This document shows positions 1 through 8,650 of a stretch of 64,000 nucleotides of DNA, in pieces. Position 1 is the stretch's first letter; every line of letters starts with the position of its first letter. The DNA comes from JAHDDW01 sp964648795 (lineage in GTDB: Bacteria > Actinomycetota > Acidimicrobiia > Acidimicrobiales > SZUA-35), in the NCBI GenBank assembly GCA_964648795.1, contig CAZYMB010000002.1, forward strand, positions 62,001 through 126,000, in the 5' to 3' direction. The notes beneath the pieces were generated by a model that worked only from the letters and a program-made list of their open reading frames with translations, ran no database searches and had not been told where the DNA came from. Both the position numbers and the translations under genes were made by a program.

Positions 1-569
1 ATGAAGATGCTCGGGCTCTCGGTTTACTTGGCGCCGACTACCGACACGACCAAATTCTGGACTGCATCTATAGAACGAACGAAAGTGATAACCACCTTTA
101 CCAAACTGAATCTGAACTATTTGGCAAGATTCACTCCCAAGATGGGCCAACGATTGCTGCGACAGCATTGACTATTGTTCAGGTACTGTCAGAGCATCTA
201 AATGCCAGTGATACTTGCGTTTATGCTCCGTTAAGAGTCGGAAACCATGTCGACCATCAAGTAGTTTTTGCCTCAACTAAAGGCCTCATTAAAAAGTCAA
301 AGCTGGCAAGAGATCAAGTATTTTTCTACGAGGACTACCCCTACCATGAAACACAAGCCTCAGAGCCTGAGCTGGACACAGAAGGTAGGTGGCAGCCTGT
401 TCTAGTTGATACTACACAAGCCCAGAATCAGCTCCGGATTCAAGCAATGGCACTCTACGCCAGCCAGATGAGTGATTTCTGGGACGACACAGACGACCTA
501 ACAGCACAGTTAACTGCGAGATGGGATAGGTACGGTCGAGCTGAGAGATTTTGGCAACTTAGCGCTTAG
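1..569 (+). CDS. PIG-L family deacetylase, 5'-truncated (MshB-like)
   Basis: The frame is already open at the window edge (first full codon at base 3) and stops with TAG at 567-569, so the N-terminal HPDD-type zinc motif lies outside. The remaining ~188 residues contain 'EDARALGLLGADY' and the C-terminal motif 'GNHVDHQVV', both typical of LmbE/PIG-L deacetylases, which remove acetyl from GlcNAc-bearing glycosides such as mycothiol precursors. The gene converges on an MshA-like glycosyltransferase with an 11-bp 3' overlap, so an MshB-type role is plausible. Other PIG-L substrates cannot be excluded. Confidence 0.8.
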   Translation, partial: EDARALGLLGADYRHDQILDCIYRTNESDNHLYQTESELFGKIHSQDGPTIAATALTIVQVLSEHLNASDTCVYAPLRVGNHVDHQVVFASTKGLIKKSKLARDQVFFYEDYPYHETQASEPELDTEGRWQPVLVDTTQAQNQLRIQAMALYASQMSDFWDDTDDLTAQLTARWDRYGRAERFWQLSA

Positions 570-1836
570 CGACGAGCTGTTCGTCGACCAAAGATTCATA
601 GACATCTACTATTCGTGTCGCTATGATCTGCCAATTGAACTTGGCTGCATCTTCGCCTGCTTGGGTAGCTAACTTCTTAGCAAACTCAGGGTTTCCTAAA
701 ACCTTACCTATCGCGCTGGCTAGGCTAGCTGCATCTCGAGACGGCACATGCAACCCATTGACGCCATCAACCACTAGGTCACTTAGGCCGCCAACTTCAG
801 ATGCTATAACTGGTTTGCCCATGGCCATTGCTTCAAGAGCCACCATGCCAAAGCTTTCATAGTGCGACGGCATGACTACTACATCAGCCGCTGCAAAATA
901 GTTTGGTAGCGAATACTGATCTTTGGCCCCCACAAAGGCAACATGAGATCCTATCTCCAACTCTTGAGTCAATTTCTGAAGCCGATACATTTCTGGTTCG
1001 GGGTCATCGGCCCATGGGTCTCCACCAACAATTACCACGCAACGCTTAGGATCGTCATCGCTTTGACTCTCCTCGAGAATATCCATTGCCCTCAAAAGAG
1101 TGTCAATCCCCTTTAGCTTTTCGATTCGACCAGCAAAGACAATTAGCTGTTCACCACAGTCAACATTGATGGCTTCTTTGGCGGTGTCCGCCGAACGGGG
1201 ACTGAAGCGTTCTAAATCGACCCCTGGTGGAACTTGAACGATTGCTTCTGGGTTCGCTCCATAGTGAGTTACCAGCTCATCAGCCTCGTTTTGTGAAGCT
1301 GCAATAATCTTGTTTGCTACCTCACTTACGATTTGCTCTTCTGCAGTTAGTCGAACTGGCGAAACTATATCTTGCCCATCAATAGCATAAATATTCTTTA
1401 GGTGTCCGAGCGTGTGGAACATTTGCAGAACAGGTATGGGCTCTGGCAGTAATGTGTTTAACTCTCCGGCCACTAAACCAGAAAGCCAATAGTGACTATG
1501 AATAACGTCGTAGTCACTAAAGCTGCTTACTTCCTCATCGTTTGAAACAAACTCAACTAACGATGTTGTGAACTCTGTCACGTGATCTGCGAGTGCATCA
1601 GTATGAATTGGGCTGTAAGGGCCGGCTTCCAGATGCACAACTCGAACATTATCTCCAAGACTCTGGTGCACCTGAGGTTGACAGCGAGCATCAAGCCTGG
1701 TGTAGATATCGACTTTGATACCCATTTCACCAAGTGTCTCTGACAAGAATCTGACATAGACATTCATCCCGCCAGACTTCTTTCCGCCTAGCATCGCCAA
1801 AGGACATGTGTGCATACTGATGACTGCTACTCTCAC
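559..1836 (-). CDS. GT4 glycosyltransferase, MshA-like
   Basis: 425 residues, start GTG preceded by AGAGGAT at a good distance. The N-terminus 'MRVAVISMHTCPLA' followed by 'GGMNVYV', and 'HSHYWLSG' near residue 115, match the MshA/sucrose-phosphate-synthase branch of GT4. The donor-binding half carries 'VFAGRIEKLKGIDTLL' and the EX7E region 'MPSHYESFGMVALEAMAMG'. MshA transfers GlcNAc from UDP-GlcNAc to 1L-myo-inositol-1-phosphate in the cytoplasm, the first step of mycothiol synthesis. The facing PIG-L deacetylase fits this. The family assignment is firm; the acceptor is inference. Confidence 0.82.
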   Translation of the reverse strand: MRVAVISMHTCPLAMLGGKKSGGMNVYVRFLSETLGEMGIKVDIYTRLDARCQPQVHQSLGDNVRVVHLEAGPYSPIHTDALADHVTEFTTSLVEFVSNDEEVSSFSDYDVIHSHYWLSGLVAGELNTLLPEPIPVLQMFHTLGHLKNIYAIDGQDIVSPVRLTAEEQIVSEVANKIIAASQNEADELVTHYGANPEAIVQVPPGVDLERFSPRSADTAKEAINVDCGEQLIVFAGRIEKLKGIDTLLRAMDILEESQSDDDPKRCVVIVGGDPWADDPEPEMYRLQKLTQELEIGSHVAFVGAKDQYSLPNYFAAADVVVMPSHYESFGMVALEAMAMGKPVIASEVGGLSDLVVDGVNGLHVPSRDAASLASAIGKVLGNPEFAKKLATQAGEDAAKFNWQIIATRIVDVYESLVDEQLVAKR

Positions 1837-1873
1837 ACCAAATCCTCTTTAAAGCCGAACAAGCATTCGAGTT

Positions 1874-2212
1874 TTAGACAGCGTCAGAACCTAGTTCACC
1901 AGTTCTGATTCGCACAACAGAGTCGACCGCTACGACCCAAATCTTTCCATCACCAATTTTGCCTGTCTGAGCTGAGTTAGCTATGGCTTCAGTGATTTGT
2001 TGTACTCCATCGTCCTCAGCCACTACCTCGATCTTGACTTTAGGGACCAAATCAACCTTATATTCAGCGCCACGGTAGGTCTCGGTATGGCCACCTTGTC
2101 GGCCAAACCCCTTGACCTCAGTGATAGTCATTCCTTTGACATCTAAGTCCTGAAGCGCATCTTTCACATCATCGACTTTAAAGGGGCGAACAATCGCGGT
2201 AATTAGCTGCAT
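1874..2212 (-). CDS. glnB: Nitrogen regulatory protein PII
   Basis: 112 residues, full length for PII. The start 'MQLITAIVRPFKVDDVKDAL', the T-loop 'YRGAEYKVDLVPK' with the usual modifiable Tyr51, and the C-terminal 'DGKIWV'/'VRIRTGE' blocks are diagnostic. PII trimers sense ATP/ADP and 2-oxoglutarate and regulate nitrogen assimilation. The usual partners amtB, glnD and glnA are not adjacent, so glnB versus glnK cannot be decided by context. A TAGATT box ends 6 bases before the ATG, which suggests leaderless transcription. Confidence 0.95.
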   Translation of the reverse strand: MQLITAIVRPFKVDDVKDALQDLDVKGMTITEVKGFGRQGGHTETYRGAEYKVDLVPKVKIEVVAEDDGVQQITEAIANSAQTGKIGDGKIWVVAVDSVVRIRTGELGSDAV

Positions 2213-2218
2213 CCTTAG

Positions 2219-2224
2219 AATCTA
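2219..2224 (-). promoter_or_regulatory. Candidate leaderless -10 box of glnB
   Basis: TAGATT on the minus strand followed by six bases and the glnB ATG. No separate Shine-Dalgarno at normal distance is visible, so the transcript probably begins at or next to the start codon. No convincing -35 was found. Confidence 0.4.
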
Positions 2225-2267
2225 GCCGGCCGGAGAGCTGAGTGCACGAATCTCTGAAGACCTGGAT

Positions 2268-3206
2268 CTAGTCTGACTCGGTCTCAGATACCACGAAGTC
2301 AATCTGATCGCCATTTGACTCTTCGATTATCAAGTTTGAACCCTCCATCGAGCCGTTTATGTCAAACACGGCGAGATACCGAGTCTCCTCACCTCGTGGC
2401 TGAGAGTCTAGGGAGACCATCTCATAATCGGCTTCATCTAACGACAGCGACCAAGCATCGGTATCAGCTAGGTAAGTTGTTGCCTCAAGATCAGCCGTCG
2501 AAATCTCGGCAAAGAAGAAACTCTTTCCTTCAAGAGAACGACGGCCTTCAAGGTTTGGATTTAATGATGCTCTACCAGAGAACAAAGAGGCACCGTCAGA
2601 ATCAAGCTGGGTTTGCGGCGACAACTCGTAACTAACAATCTCTACGACTGGTTCACCTTGCAACGGCAGAAGGGCAGGTCTTGCCGAATCTTTGTGTCGT
2701 ATTTCTATGACCCAGTCTTCTAATTCGAAATTGCTTCGCTTTGTCTTGAACGCAAGTGTTATGTGTTGGGTCGCTTCATTATCGACTCTCAAAATTCTCG
2801 TCGATTCGCTGTTAGCAAATCTATCGAGTTCAATAACCGAGCTCGGTGAGATCTGTTCGGGTTCTTGGTCTAATGACCTGACTGACCGCAGCACTAGACC
2901 CTCACTAAAGAAAGTAGCTGAACCCGTCTCGTTTGAGTTGTACACATCAACGTCTGCGACAACTGTGATAACACCTTCTTGGTCGGGTTCGGTAATACGA
3001 GCGTTTACAAGAGACCAATAGACGTTTGCATAGTTAACTGAAGCATGCGGCGATGTGAAGCGCTGTGAATTTAGTGGATCAGCCGCCACAGTCTCTGACG
3101 TTGCCAACTGGGTAACGATTGAAGCCACTCCGAGCACTAAAGCTACGCCCGCCCAAAGTAATCGAGACATACGATTAAATCGTTTTAATCTCAAATTACG
3201 GTTCAT
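2268..3206 (-). CDS. Membrane-anchored extracytoplasmic protein, unknown function
   Basis: 312 residues. A basic N-terminus (NRNLRLKRFNR) precedes one hydrophobic segment (about residues 14-34, 'LLWAGVALVLGVASIVTQLA'), then ~275 polar, beta-rich residues without Cys. It is therefore probably exported and anchored by an uncleaved signal. The start is supported by AAAAGG upstream. The next gene on the same strand has the same one-TM-plus-beta architecture, so the two may belong together. No family is recognised. Confidence 0.72.
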   Translation of the reverse strand: MNRNLRLKRFNRMSRLLWAGVALVLGVASIVTQLATSETVAADPLNSQRFTSPHASVNYANVYWSLVNARITEPDQEGVITVVADVDVYNSNETGSATFFSEGLVLRSVRSLDQEPEQISPSSVIELDRFANSESTRILRVDNEATQHITLAFKTKRSNFELEDWVIEIRHKDSARPALLPLQGEPVVEIVSYELSPQTQLDSDGASLFSGRASLNPNLEGRRSLEGKSFFFAEISTADLEATTYLADTDAWSLSLDEADYEMVSLDSQPRGEETRYLAVFDINGSMEGSNLIIEESNGDQIDFVVSETESD

Positions 3207-3278
3207 TACCTTTTTATGTTGTCACACTTTGTAAGTGCTGTCTACCAGAGACACTAAAGTAATTTCAAATCTCGCGAC

Positions 3279-3869
3279 TTAACCAAGCTCGAGAATTGAT
3301 GCTTCGACAGCGCGTCGGTGGGACTCACGTATCGACAAAATGTTGTTGGGACCGTACTCTGCTTGACCCGTCAACTCAAACAACATCGCAATTGGGATGC
3401 TCTCGTTTGCTTGCAACTGAAACCTAGGTGTGCGATCAATACAGTCAAGAACAACCTGTTGTGAATCAGACACAAACTGACGAGCACTATTACCGCAATC
3501 AAAAAAGTCTGCTCCTACTTCAGAACCAGAGTCAACCACAAGGTTAATGTCACCAATGTCGATCACTTTGGGAGAGTTACCTGGATTAGAAACAATAGTT
3601 TCGACAACAACAATATCGTTGCAACCAATCCCGTTGTCACAACGCTGTGCATCTGAAGTAAATCGACTATCTACTAGAAACCAATCGACATCGTTATGTT
3701 CGGTGTTCTCTAACTCAGAAGCTAACTGGTCAATATCGATATCAACCGTCTGAGCTTGCGCTCTATCGACCGCAAACCACGATGTTGCTCCAATTAAAAG
3801 AAGAGTAAGAGCTATCCAGACACTGACTAGCAACTTATGACCAATGGTCCCGCGTTGCATATTTATCAT
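3279..3869 (-). CDS. Secreted or membrane-anchored protein, unknown function
   Basis: The frame is open back to 4028, but the convincing start is internal, at ATG 3869 (or 3860): there 'MQRGTIGHKLL' runs straight into a signal-type hydrophobic stretch ending 'DRAQAQ', whereas the upstream extension has no exported character. The mature part (~165 residues) has a Cys pair in 'RCDNGIGCND' and further Cys at 'FFDCGNS' and 'LDCIDR', suggesting extracytoplasmic disulfides. A region near 'VVVETIVSNPG' resembles beta-sandwich domains in which local loss or gain of charge is buffered, but this is weak. It follows the similar secreted gene upstream on the same strand. Function unknown. Confidence 0.6.
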   Translation of the reverse strand: MINMQRGTIGHKLLVSVWIALTLLLIGATSWFAVDRAQAQTVDIDIDQLASELENTEHNDVDWFLVDSRFTSDAQRCDNGIGCNDIVVVETIVSNPGNSPKVIDIGDINLVVDSGSEVGADFFDCGNSARQFVSDSQQVVLDCIDRTPRFQLQANESIPIAMLFELTGQAEYGPNNILSIRESHRRAVEASILELG

Positions 3870-4069
3870 CGCCGCCACGAAGAGGTCCCTTCCGATCGTT
3901 GTGCCCTGAGGCCCGCTGTAGTCAATTACTCCATATTTGCTAGAGACTGCTTTATCCGCAATCAAAGACACTTGTCCGCCATTTCTAGCCCGCATTAACA
4001 GTGTGGCAGAAAAACCTTCAACATCCAAGTCGATGGTGGTAAAAGATTGATGGGACAGCAGTTATTTAC

Positions 4070-4552
4070 TCATGTTTGATGCAACTTAGCCCTGAGTGCA
4101 GAAAAAAAGTTTTTCAGCAGCGTTTCTGCCTCTTGAGCACCCACTCCAGCAGTTACCTCGACAGAATGGTTGAATCTGTCCTCGCTACTAAAGTCGTATA
4201 GAGAGCCAAATACGCCGGCTTTGGGGTCATAGGCTCCAAAGACAACTCTGTCTATCCGAGCCTGGAAAATCGCACCAGCGCACATTAAGCATGGTTCTAA
4301 GGTTACGTAAAGGGTGCACCCCTCTAGACGCCAATTTTTAAGCGATTTAGCTGCCTGTGAAATGGCCTGAATTTCTGCGTGACCCATGGGGTCCTGATGA
4401 GACTCTCTACTATTGCGACCTAATCCAATAACGGTGTCAGTCTCTTTGTGGTAAACCACGGCTCCAATCGGAACCTCGGACTCTTTTCCCGCTAGGCGAG
4501 CTTGCCCAAGAGCCTTTGCCATTAACGCTAAGTCTTGCTTATATTCCGCCAT
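4070..4552 (-). CDS. tadA: tRNA-specific adenosine deaminase
   Basis: 160 residues. Zinc and catalytic residues are visible as His58-Ala59-Glu60 ('GHAEIQAI') and Pro87-Cys88-x2-Cys91 ('EPCLMCAGA'), the cytidine-deaminase-fold signature. 'FGAYDPKAGVFGSLYDF' is the TadA-type substrate region. TadA converts A34 to inosine in tRNA-Arg(ACG). In many bacteria tadA sits near ffs and dnaX-ybaB-recR; here recR-ybaB-dnaX follow 1.3 kb away while ffs lies elsewhere. Confidence 0.93.
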   Translation of the reverse strand: MAEYKQDLALMAKALGQARLAGKESEVPIGAVVYHKETDTVIGLGRNSRESHQDPMGHAEIQAISQAAKSLKNWRLEGCTLYVTLEPCLMCAGAIFQARIDRVVFGAYDPKAGVFGSLYDFSSEDRFNHSVEVTAGVGAQEAETLLKNFFSALRAKLHQT

Positions 4553-4600
4553 AATGCAGTACTGTCCTAATTCGCGTCTGGATTAAGTAAAACACCACTA

Positions 4601-4606
4601 TATACT
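4601..4606 (+). promoter_or_regulatory. Candidate leaderless -10 box
   Basis: TATACT followed by seven bases and the ATG at 4614. No Shine-Dalgarno fits between them, so the mRNA probably starts at the ATG. Confidence 0.45.
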
Positions 4607-4613
4607 ATTAAGT

Positions 4614-5651
4614 ATGGCGGAAAACTTCGATTCGTTCTGGCAAGAGCCAGAATCGGGGCAACTGAATAGTGCGTGGTCAGCCCGCGGCGGTATGACCAGT
4701 ACCGAGAACCCCCCTGGCCCAGAACACACAACAACACTTAGCCCGATCGACAATCCGATTCCTGTTCAAGACTTTGAAGACTTCCGACCATCTGACCAAC
4801 CTCGCCACCCTAGAGGCGGCTGGCTAGCTAGCCACATCTTAGTGACTGCGCTAAAAGTTGTTGGTATCGTCTGCCTTTTAGTCTTCGGGCTTTTCCTGGC
4901 TACTAGATTTAGCGGATCATCCGAAATAGCGGGTAGCGAAACCGACCCAACTTCTACTTCCGTTGGAGAAAACCAAAATCAAAGTCCGACCACTACGTCT
5001 TCACAAGATCAAGACCCGAGCTCACCGATAACCAGCTCGGGTGAAGCTACTGATTCAACGTCGCAAGGCTTAGGGGCAAGCTCTACTAGCTCCGAACTAG
5101 ATGCTACGACCCCAAGTACTGCAACTGGTTCTACTACTGACAGGGCTGCACAACAGTCAACTGCTACTACCGTTGCTCCATTGGCCGCAGCACCTACTAC
5201 GACAGCAACGCCAACAACCTCAACTCCTACTACTTCGACACCAACGACGGCGGCCCCAACGACGGCGGCCCCAACGACTGCAGCTTCGGAAACGACGACT
5301 CCGGCTACCACCACATTTGCCAGTACCTTTATAACTATTGATTCAAACATCATTAGTCAACCAAGCAGCCCGATCTATGTAACACGGGTACTAGTTCTTG
5401 CATCCAAAGACACTTTGCGCTTCGAATTGGGTCTGGATTGCAAAGGCAGCACCGAAAGAGTCTCACTATATGTGAACACCGCTACGGGTGAATGGCCTCT
5501 TATAGCTGATCAGCCGTGTGGACCAGCACTATCTGCGCGAATTGAAGGACTTAACTCAGGTCAACGATACAGAACTAACCTGTTGTTTGGCGATAACCCT
5601 GACTGGACTCAGCAGGACTTAGTCATCGACTTCGCCAACATCACTAGGTAA
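4614..5651 (+). CDS. Single-pass membrane protein with Thr/Pro-rich stalk
   Basis: 345 residues. Residues 1-70 are polar and probably cytoplasmic; one TM helix spans about 74-97 ('ILVTALKVVGIVCLLVFGLF'); residues ~100-235 are a Ser/Thr/Pro/Ala-rich, low-complexity stalk; residues ~236-345 form a compact domain with two Cys ('GLDCKGS', 'DQPCGPA'). The stalk includes exact 15-bp DNA repeats coding TTAAP units near 5243-5275. The layout suggests a surface domain held away from the membrane by a disordered, possibly glycosylated linker. Function not recognised. Confidence 0.75.
   Translation: MAENFDSFWQEPESGQLNSAWSARGGMTSTENPPGPEHTTTLSPIDNPIPVQDFEDFRPSDQPRHPRGGWLASHILVTALKVVGIVCLLVFGLFLATRFSGSSEIAGSETDPTSTSVGENQNQSPTTTSSQDQDPSSPITSSGEATDSTSQGLGASSTSSELDATTPSTATGSTTDRAAQQSTATTVAPLAAAPTTTATPTTSTPTTSTPTTAAPTTAAPTTAASETTTPATTTFASTFITIDSNIISQPSSPIYVTRVLVLASKDTLRFELGLDCKGSTERVSLYVNTATGEWPLIADQPCGPALSARIEGLNSGQRYRTNLLFGDNPDWTQQDLVIDFANITR
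5243..5287 (+). repeat. 15-bp tandem repeats in the Thr/Pro stalk
   Basis: The unit 'acgacggcggcccca' occurs twice perfectly and continues in a diverged copy, encoding repeated TTAAP. Such repeats can change copy number by slippage while keeping the frame. Confidence 0.5.
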
Positions 5652-5680
5652 ACAAAGCTAGTAACAGTAGATAGACACAC

Positions 5681-5745
5681 GTTACGACGCCCCAGTGACC
5701 GTGGCGCGGGCGGTATGGGTAAACCGGCCACAGGAACGTCGTAAC
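5681..5745. other. Long interrupted hairpin, possible structured RNA
   Basis: In the ~200-bp gap between two convergent genes, GTTACGACG (5681-5689) pairs perfectly with CGTCGTAAC (5737-5745). Inside, GTGGC (5701-5705) pairs with GCCAC (5727-5731) and CGGT (5711-5714) with ACCG (5723-5726), closing an 8-base loop. There is no T-run on either side, so it is not an ordinary intrinsic terminator. It lacks the SRP-RNA signature, and no known RNA family was recognised. The transcribed strand cannot be told. Confidence 0.35.
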
Positions 5746-5848
5746 TGTGTTGACATTTACGTTAATACAAGCCCCTAGATACCGCAAGCTGAACAGAGCG
5801 AAAACCTAGGATTCTTACATGGTTCTAGAAGCACTTGAGTTGGCGTCA

Positions 5849-6505
5849 CTATATAAGTGTCGATCTTCCTTCGAGGGCCTTACCAAGTGTTAGCTCATCG
5901 GCATACTCAAGGTCTCCTCCAACAGGGAGCCCACTAGCCAATCTGGTCACCTTTATCCCAAATGGGGCTAGTACCTTGGTAGCAATAAACGCTGCCGTAG
6001 TTTCTCCTTCTAAGTTTGGGTTGGTGCAGAGGACAACTTCTTTAGTGTCCTCAGACGCTACCCTATGAGCTAGCTCAGATATCTTTAGCTGGTCAGGTCC
6101 TATGCCGTCCAAGGGGTTAATAACTCCAAGTAAAACATGGTACAAACCGTTGTAGCCCCCGGTTCTTTCAACAGCTTGAACATCTTTGGGTTCTTCTACG
6201 ACACAGATAGTCATTTGATCACGAGCAGGGTCGGCGCAGATTTGACAAAGAACAGCTGAGTCTCGAAGGTCAATGGTCTCATTATCTGAAGCTTGGGCGG
6301 GCTTACCTTCAGCAATATTGAAGCACTTCGAGCAGAACGTTATCGACTGGCGCATATCCACTAGGGCATCGGCCAGTCTTTGGGTGTCTGTCTCTTCTGC
6401 TTTTAGAAGATGAAAAGCAATTCGCTGAGCTGACTTTGGGCCGACTCCTGGCAATCTTCCTAGCTCATCGATTAAAACTTCGACTGGCTTTGCATAGCCG
6501 GCCAA
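5849..6505 (-). CDS. recR: Recombination mediator RecR
   Basis: 218 residues. Helix-hairpin-helix 'LPGVGPKSAQRIAFHLL' (~18-34), a C4 zinc finger (Cys58, Cys61, Cys87, Cys90), a Toprim domain beginning 'CVVEEPKD' (~101) and the RecR-specific 'RLASGLPVGGDLEYADE' near the end. RecR acts with RecO/RecF to load RecA at gaps. The segment between the two Cys pairs is about 25 residues, versus 8 in E. coli RecR, so the finger carries an insertion. Directly abuts ybaB (no spacer), in the common dnaX-ybaB-recR order. Confidence 0.96.
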   Translation of the reverse strand: MAGYAKPVEVLIDELGRLPGVGPKSAQRIAFHLLKAEETDTQRLADALVDMRQSITFCSKCFNIAEGKPAQASDNETIDLRDSAVLCQICADPARDQMTICVVEEPKDVQAVERTGGYNGLYHVLLGVINPLDGIGPDQLKISELAHRVASEDTKEVVLCTNPNLEGETTAAFIATKVLAPFGIKVTRLASGLPVGGDLEYADELTLGKALEGRSTLI

Positions 6506-6895
6506 TTAAGCGCCTCCAGGCGCAGTGTTACCAAATGCCCCTGGGTTGGATTCTGGTGTCGGCGTAGCCGGCAAGTCTGGCATGTCATCTACCAAGCCCG
6601 GGATGCCCAAATTGTCGATAGCTTGCATCTGCAATTCTGAGACTTTCTTTGCTGAGTCTTTTAGCGCAACCAACACAAGGTCTTCTAGCATTTCAACCTC
6701 TGATGCATCCACGACTTCTGGTGAAATCTTGATTCCTTGGAACTCTCCGTTCCCGTCGACAGTAATAATTACTTTATTGTCGCCGGCAGTACCTTGAAGG
6801 GTGACCTTGGCTTGCTCGGCTTGGGCGGTTAACATTTGCGACTGCATTTCTTGCGCTTGTTGCAGTATTGCTGAAAAGTCCATTGCGTCTGTCAT
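6506..6895 (-). CDS. ybaB: YbaB/EbfC family nucleoid-associated protein
   Basis: 129 residues. The amphipathic N-terminal helix 'ILQQAQEMQSQMLTAQAEQ', the central 'VDGNGEFQGIKISPEVVD' and the helix 'DLVLVALKDSAKKVSEL' match the YbaB fold, a small dimer that binds DNA. The tail (~105-129) is Pro/Gly-rich. It is sandwiched between dnaX (10-bp gap) and recR (no gap), the conserved replication/repair operon order. Confidence 0.93.
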   Translation of the reverse strand: MTDAMDFSAILQQAQEMQSQMLTAQAEQAKVTLQGTAGDNKVIITVDGNGEFQGIKISPEVVDASEVEMLEDLVLVALKDSAKKVSELQMQAIDNLGIPGLVDDMPDLPATPTPESNPGAFGNTAPGGA

Positions 6896-6905
6896 TGTGG
6901 TGTCC

Positions 6906-8615
6906 TTAACTTATCTTCTCGTTCACTACTGTAGCGCCAGGAAACACTTGTTTAACGCGATCGAAGCTAGTGCCTGAACCACTATCGGCATCTCTAAGGT
7001 CACGGAGGTCTATTTCTGATTCATTCTGAGTAGCAGGTTTTGATTTTTGGGGCGTAGCCGTCTGGCTACTTAGCGCTTTTCCCATGGGGTTAGCCGCCGA
7101 TTCTACAAACTCGACCGTAATTGATCGGCCTGCCAGACGCTCAAGGCTTTCTTCAAGTTCGGCCTTTACCTCAACACAACGCGATTGCGTTACTTCGTTT
7201 GGCGAGCTCAACTGCACTGAGTTGTCACCTGACCCTATGTAAGTGCTCGTCTTGAAACGGACTCTAACTTTTTGGGAGACATCTTCGAGTGCAGACTGAT
7301 AGTAAGACTGAAGGTCTCCGCCACCTTGGCTTGAAGCAGGGGTTGGAGCTGGGGTAGCTTTTTCTTCGGGCTTAGCTTGTGCTGGCGCTTCATCTGGGGC
7401 AGTTGGAGTGCTAACTGTTTTAGTCTTAGCTTCGGTTACTTCTTTGGTTGTAGGAGCTGATTTCTGCGTTGCAGAAGCTTTAGTAACTGGGGTGGCCGGC
7501 GCTGCCTCGCCAACGGGTTGTGCCGGCGTCGCTACAGGTTGGACAGTTCGAGTAAGTTTCAGCAAGGCAACTTCGAGACTAACTCTAGGGTCAGCGGCTT
7601 GGCGCATATCTACAAGGGCTTGCCCAAGTGTTTCTAGCGCTTCAGTTAGATCTGCCGGAGTTGTTTGACCGTTTATTTGGTCGATCTGAGACTTCTCTAT
7701 GTCTGTGACATGGCTTAGCTCCACTCCCATTGCGCCGAGGAAACAGTTACGCAAGCTTGCTAGGAGCGACTCACCAATTGTCCTTGGCTCTAGGCCGTGT
7801 TCTAAGCACTGTTGCACGCTAACGAGGGCTGCTTGAGAGTCTTTGACCGCTATTGCTCTCAATACGGAGTCTGTTTCGTCTACCCCCGCTGGCACTCCAC
7901 CAGCCGCAACGACGGTGTCTAGCGCCGTGAGGGTGTCTCTTGCCGAACCCTTACCTTGGCTAATGGCGTACTCAATCATGTCGTCATCGACGTCAAGTTC
8001 TGCGTCATTGGCTACATAGCGAAGATGTTCTGTTAGCTCGGCTGCGCCTATTAGCCCAAATTTGAACCGCTGTGTCCTGCTGCGAATAGTTGACACTACT
8101 TTGTGAGGCTCCGTTGTAGCCAACACAAACACAACATGTTCTGGTGGTTCTTCCAATGTCTTCAACAGAGCATTCTCAGCACCTGATGAAAGCATATGAA
8201 CCTCGTCAAGAATGTATACCTTGGTGCGACCCGGTGAACCGAGGTGCACCTTGGAGATAAGGTCTCGGACATCATCGACCTTGTTGTTGCTCGCAGCGTC
8301 GAGTTCGTGGATGTCGAACGACCGACCTTGCGTTATGGTTTCGCAACTTTCACACTCGTTACATGGCTCGCCTTCAGCCAAATTCTCGCAGTTGAGTGCT
8401 TTGGCCAAGATACGTGCAGTTGAGGTCTTACCTGTGCCACGAGGGCCGCTAAATAGGTAAGCGTGGCCTAGCCGGTTGTTGTCTATAGCGTTTTTCAGCG
8501 CTGTTGTAACGTGAGATTGTCCGACGATTTCGTCGAAACGCTGCGAGCGGTAGCGCCTATATAGAGACTGATACGTGCTGTCTGATGAATCCTGCGCGGA
8601 TTTAGTGTTAGCCAT
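6906..8615 (-). CDS. dnaX: DNA polymerase III subunits gamma/tau
   Basis: 569 residues. Walker A GPRGTGKT at 57-64, four zinc Cys (76, 85, 88, 91), Walker B/DExx 'DEVHML' from 137, sensor 'ATTEPHKV' and the clamp-loader C-terminal oligomerisation helices up to ~365; then a Pro/Ala/Thr-rich linker (~365-430) and a tau-type C-terminal domain. It is the clamp-loader ATPase. No clear slippery sequence for a gamma frameshift was seen. First gene of dnaX-ybaB-recR. Confidence 0.95.
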   Translation of the reverse strand: MANTKSAQDSSDSTYQSLYRRYRSQRFDEIVGQSHVTTALKNAIDNNRLGHAYLFSGPRGTGKTSTARILAKALNCENLAEGEPCNECESCETITQGRSFDIHELDAASNNKVDDVRDLISKVHLGSPGRTKVYILDEVHMLSSGAENALLKTLEEPPEHVVFVLATTEPHKVVSTIRSRTQRFKFGLIGAAELTEHLRYVANDAELDVDDDMIEYAISQGKGSARDTLTALDTVVAAGGVPAGVDETDSVLRAIAVKDSQAALVSVQQCLEHGLEPRTIGESLLASLRNCFLGAMGVELSHVTDIEKSQIDQINGQTTPADLTEALETLGQALVDMRQAADPRVSLEVALLKLTRTVQPVATPAQPVGEAAPATPVTKASATQKSAPTTKEVTEAKTKTVSTPTAPDEAPAQAKPEEKATPAPTPASSQGGGDLQSYYQSALEDVSQKVRVRFKTSTYIGSGDNSVQLSSPNEVTQSRCVEVKAELEESLERLAGRSITVEFVESAANPMGKALSSQTATPQKSKPATQNESEIDLRDLRDADSGSGTSFDRVKQVFPGATVVNEKIS

Positions 8616-8650
8616 CGGCTTTAAATCCTAGTCGCCAGATCAGACATTGG

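Noticed and set aside
5009..5353. Minus-strand 114-codon Val/Ala-rich frame
   Set aside because: It is the antisense of the Thr/Pro-rich stalk of the 4614-5651 gene and has no independent features.
5681..5745. SRP RNA at the hairpin beside tadA
   Set aside because: The GGAA tetraloop and AGCAG internal loop are absent; the true ffs is at 11481-11585.
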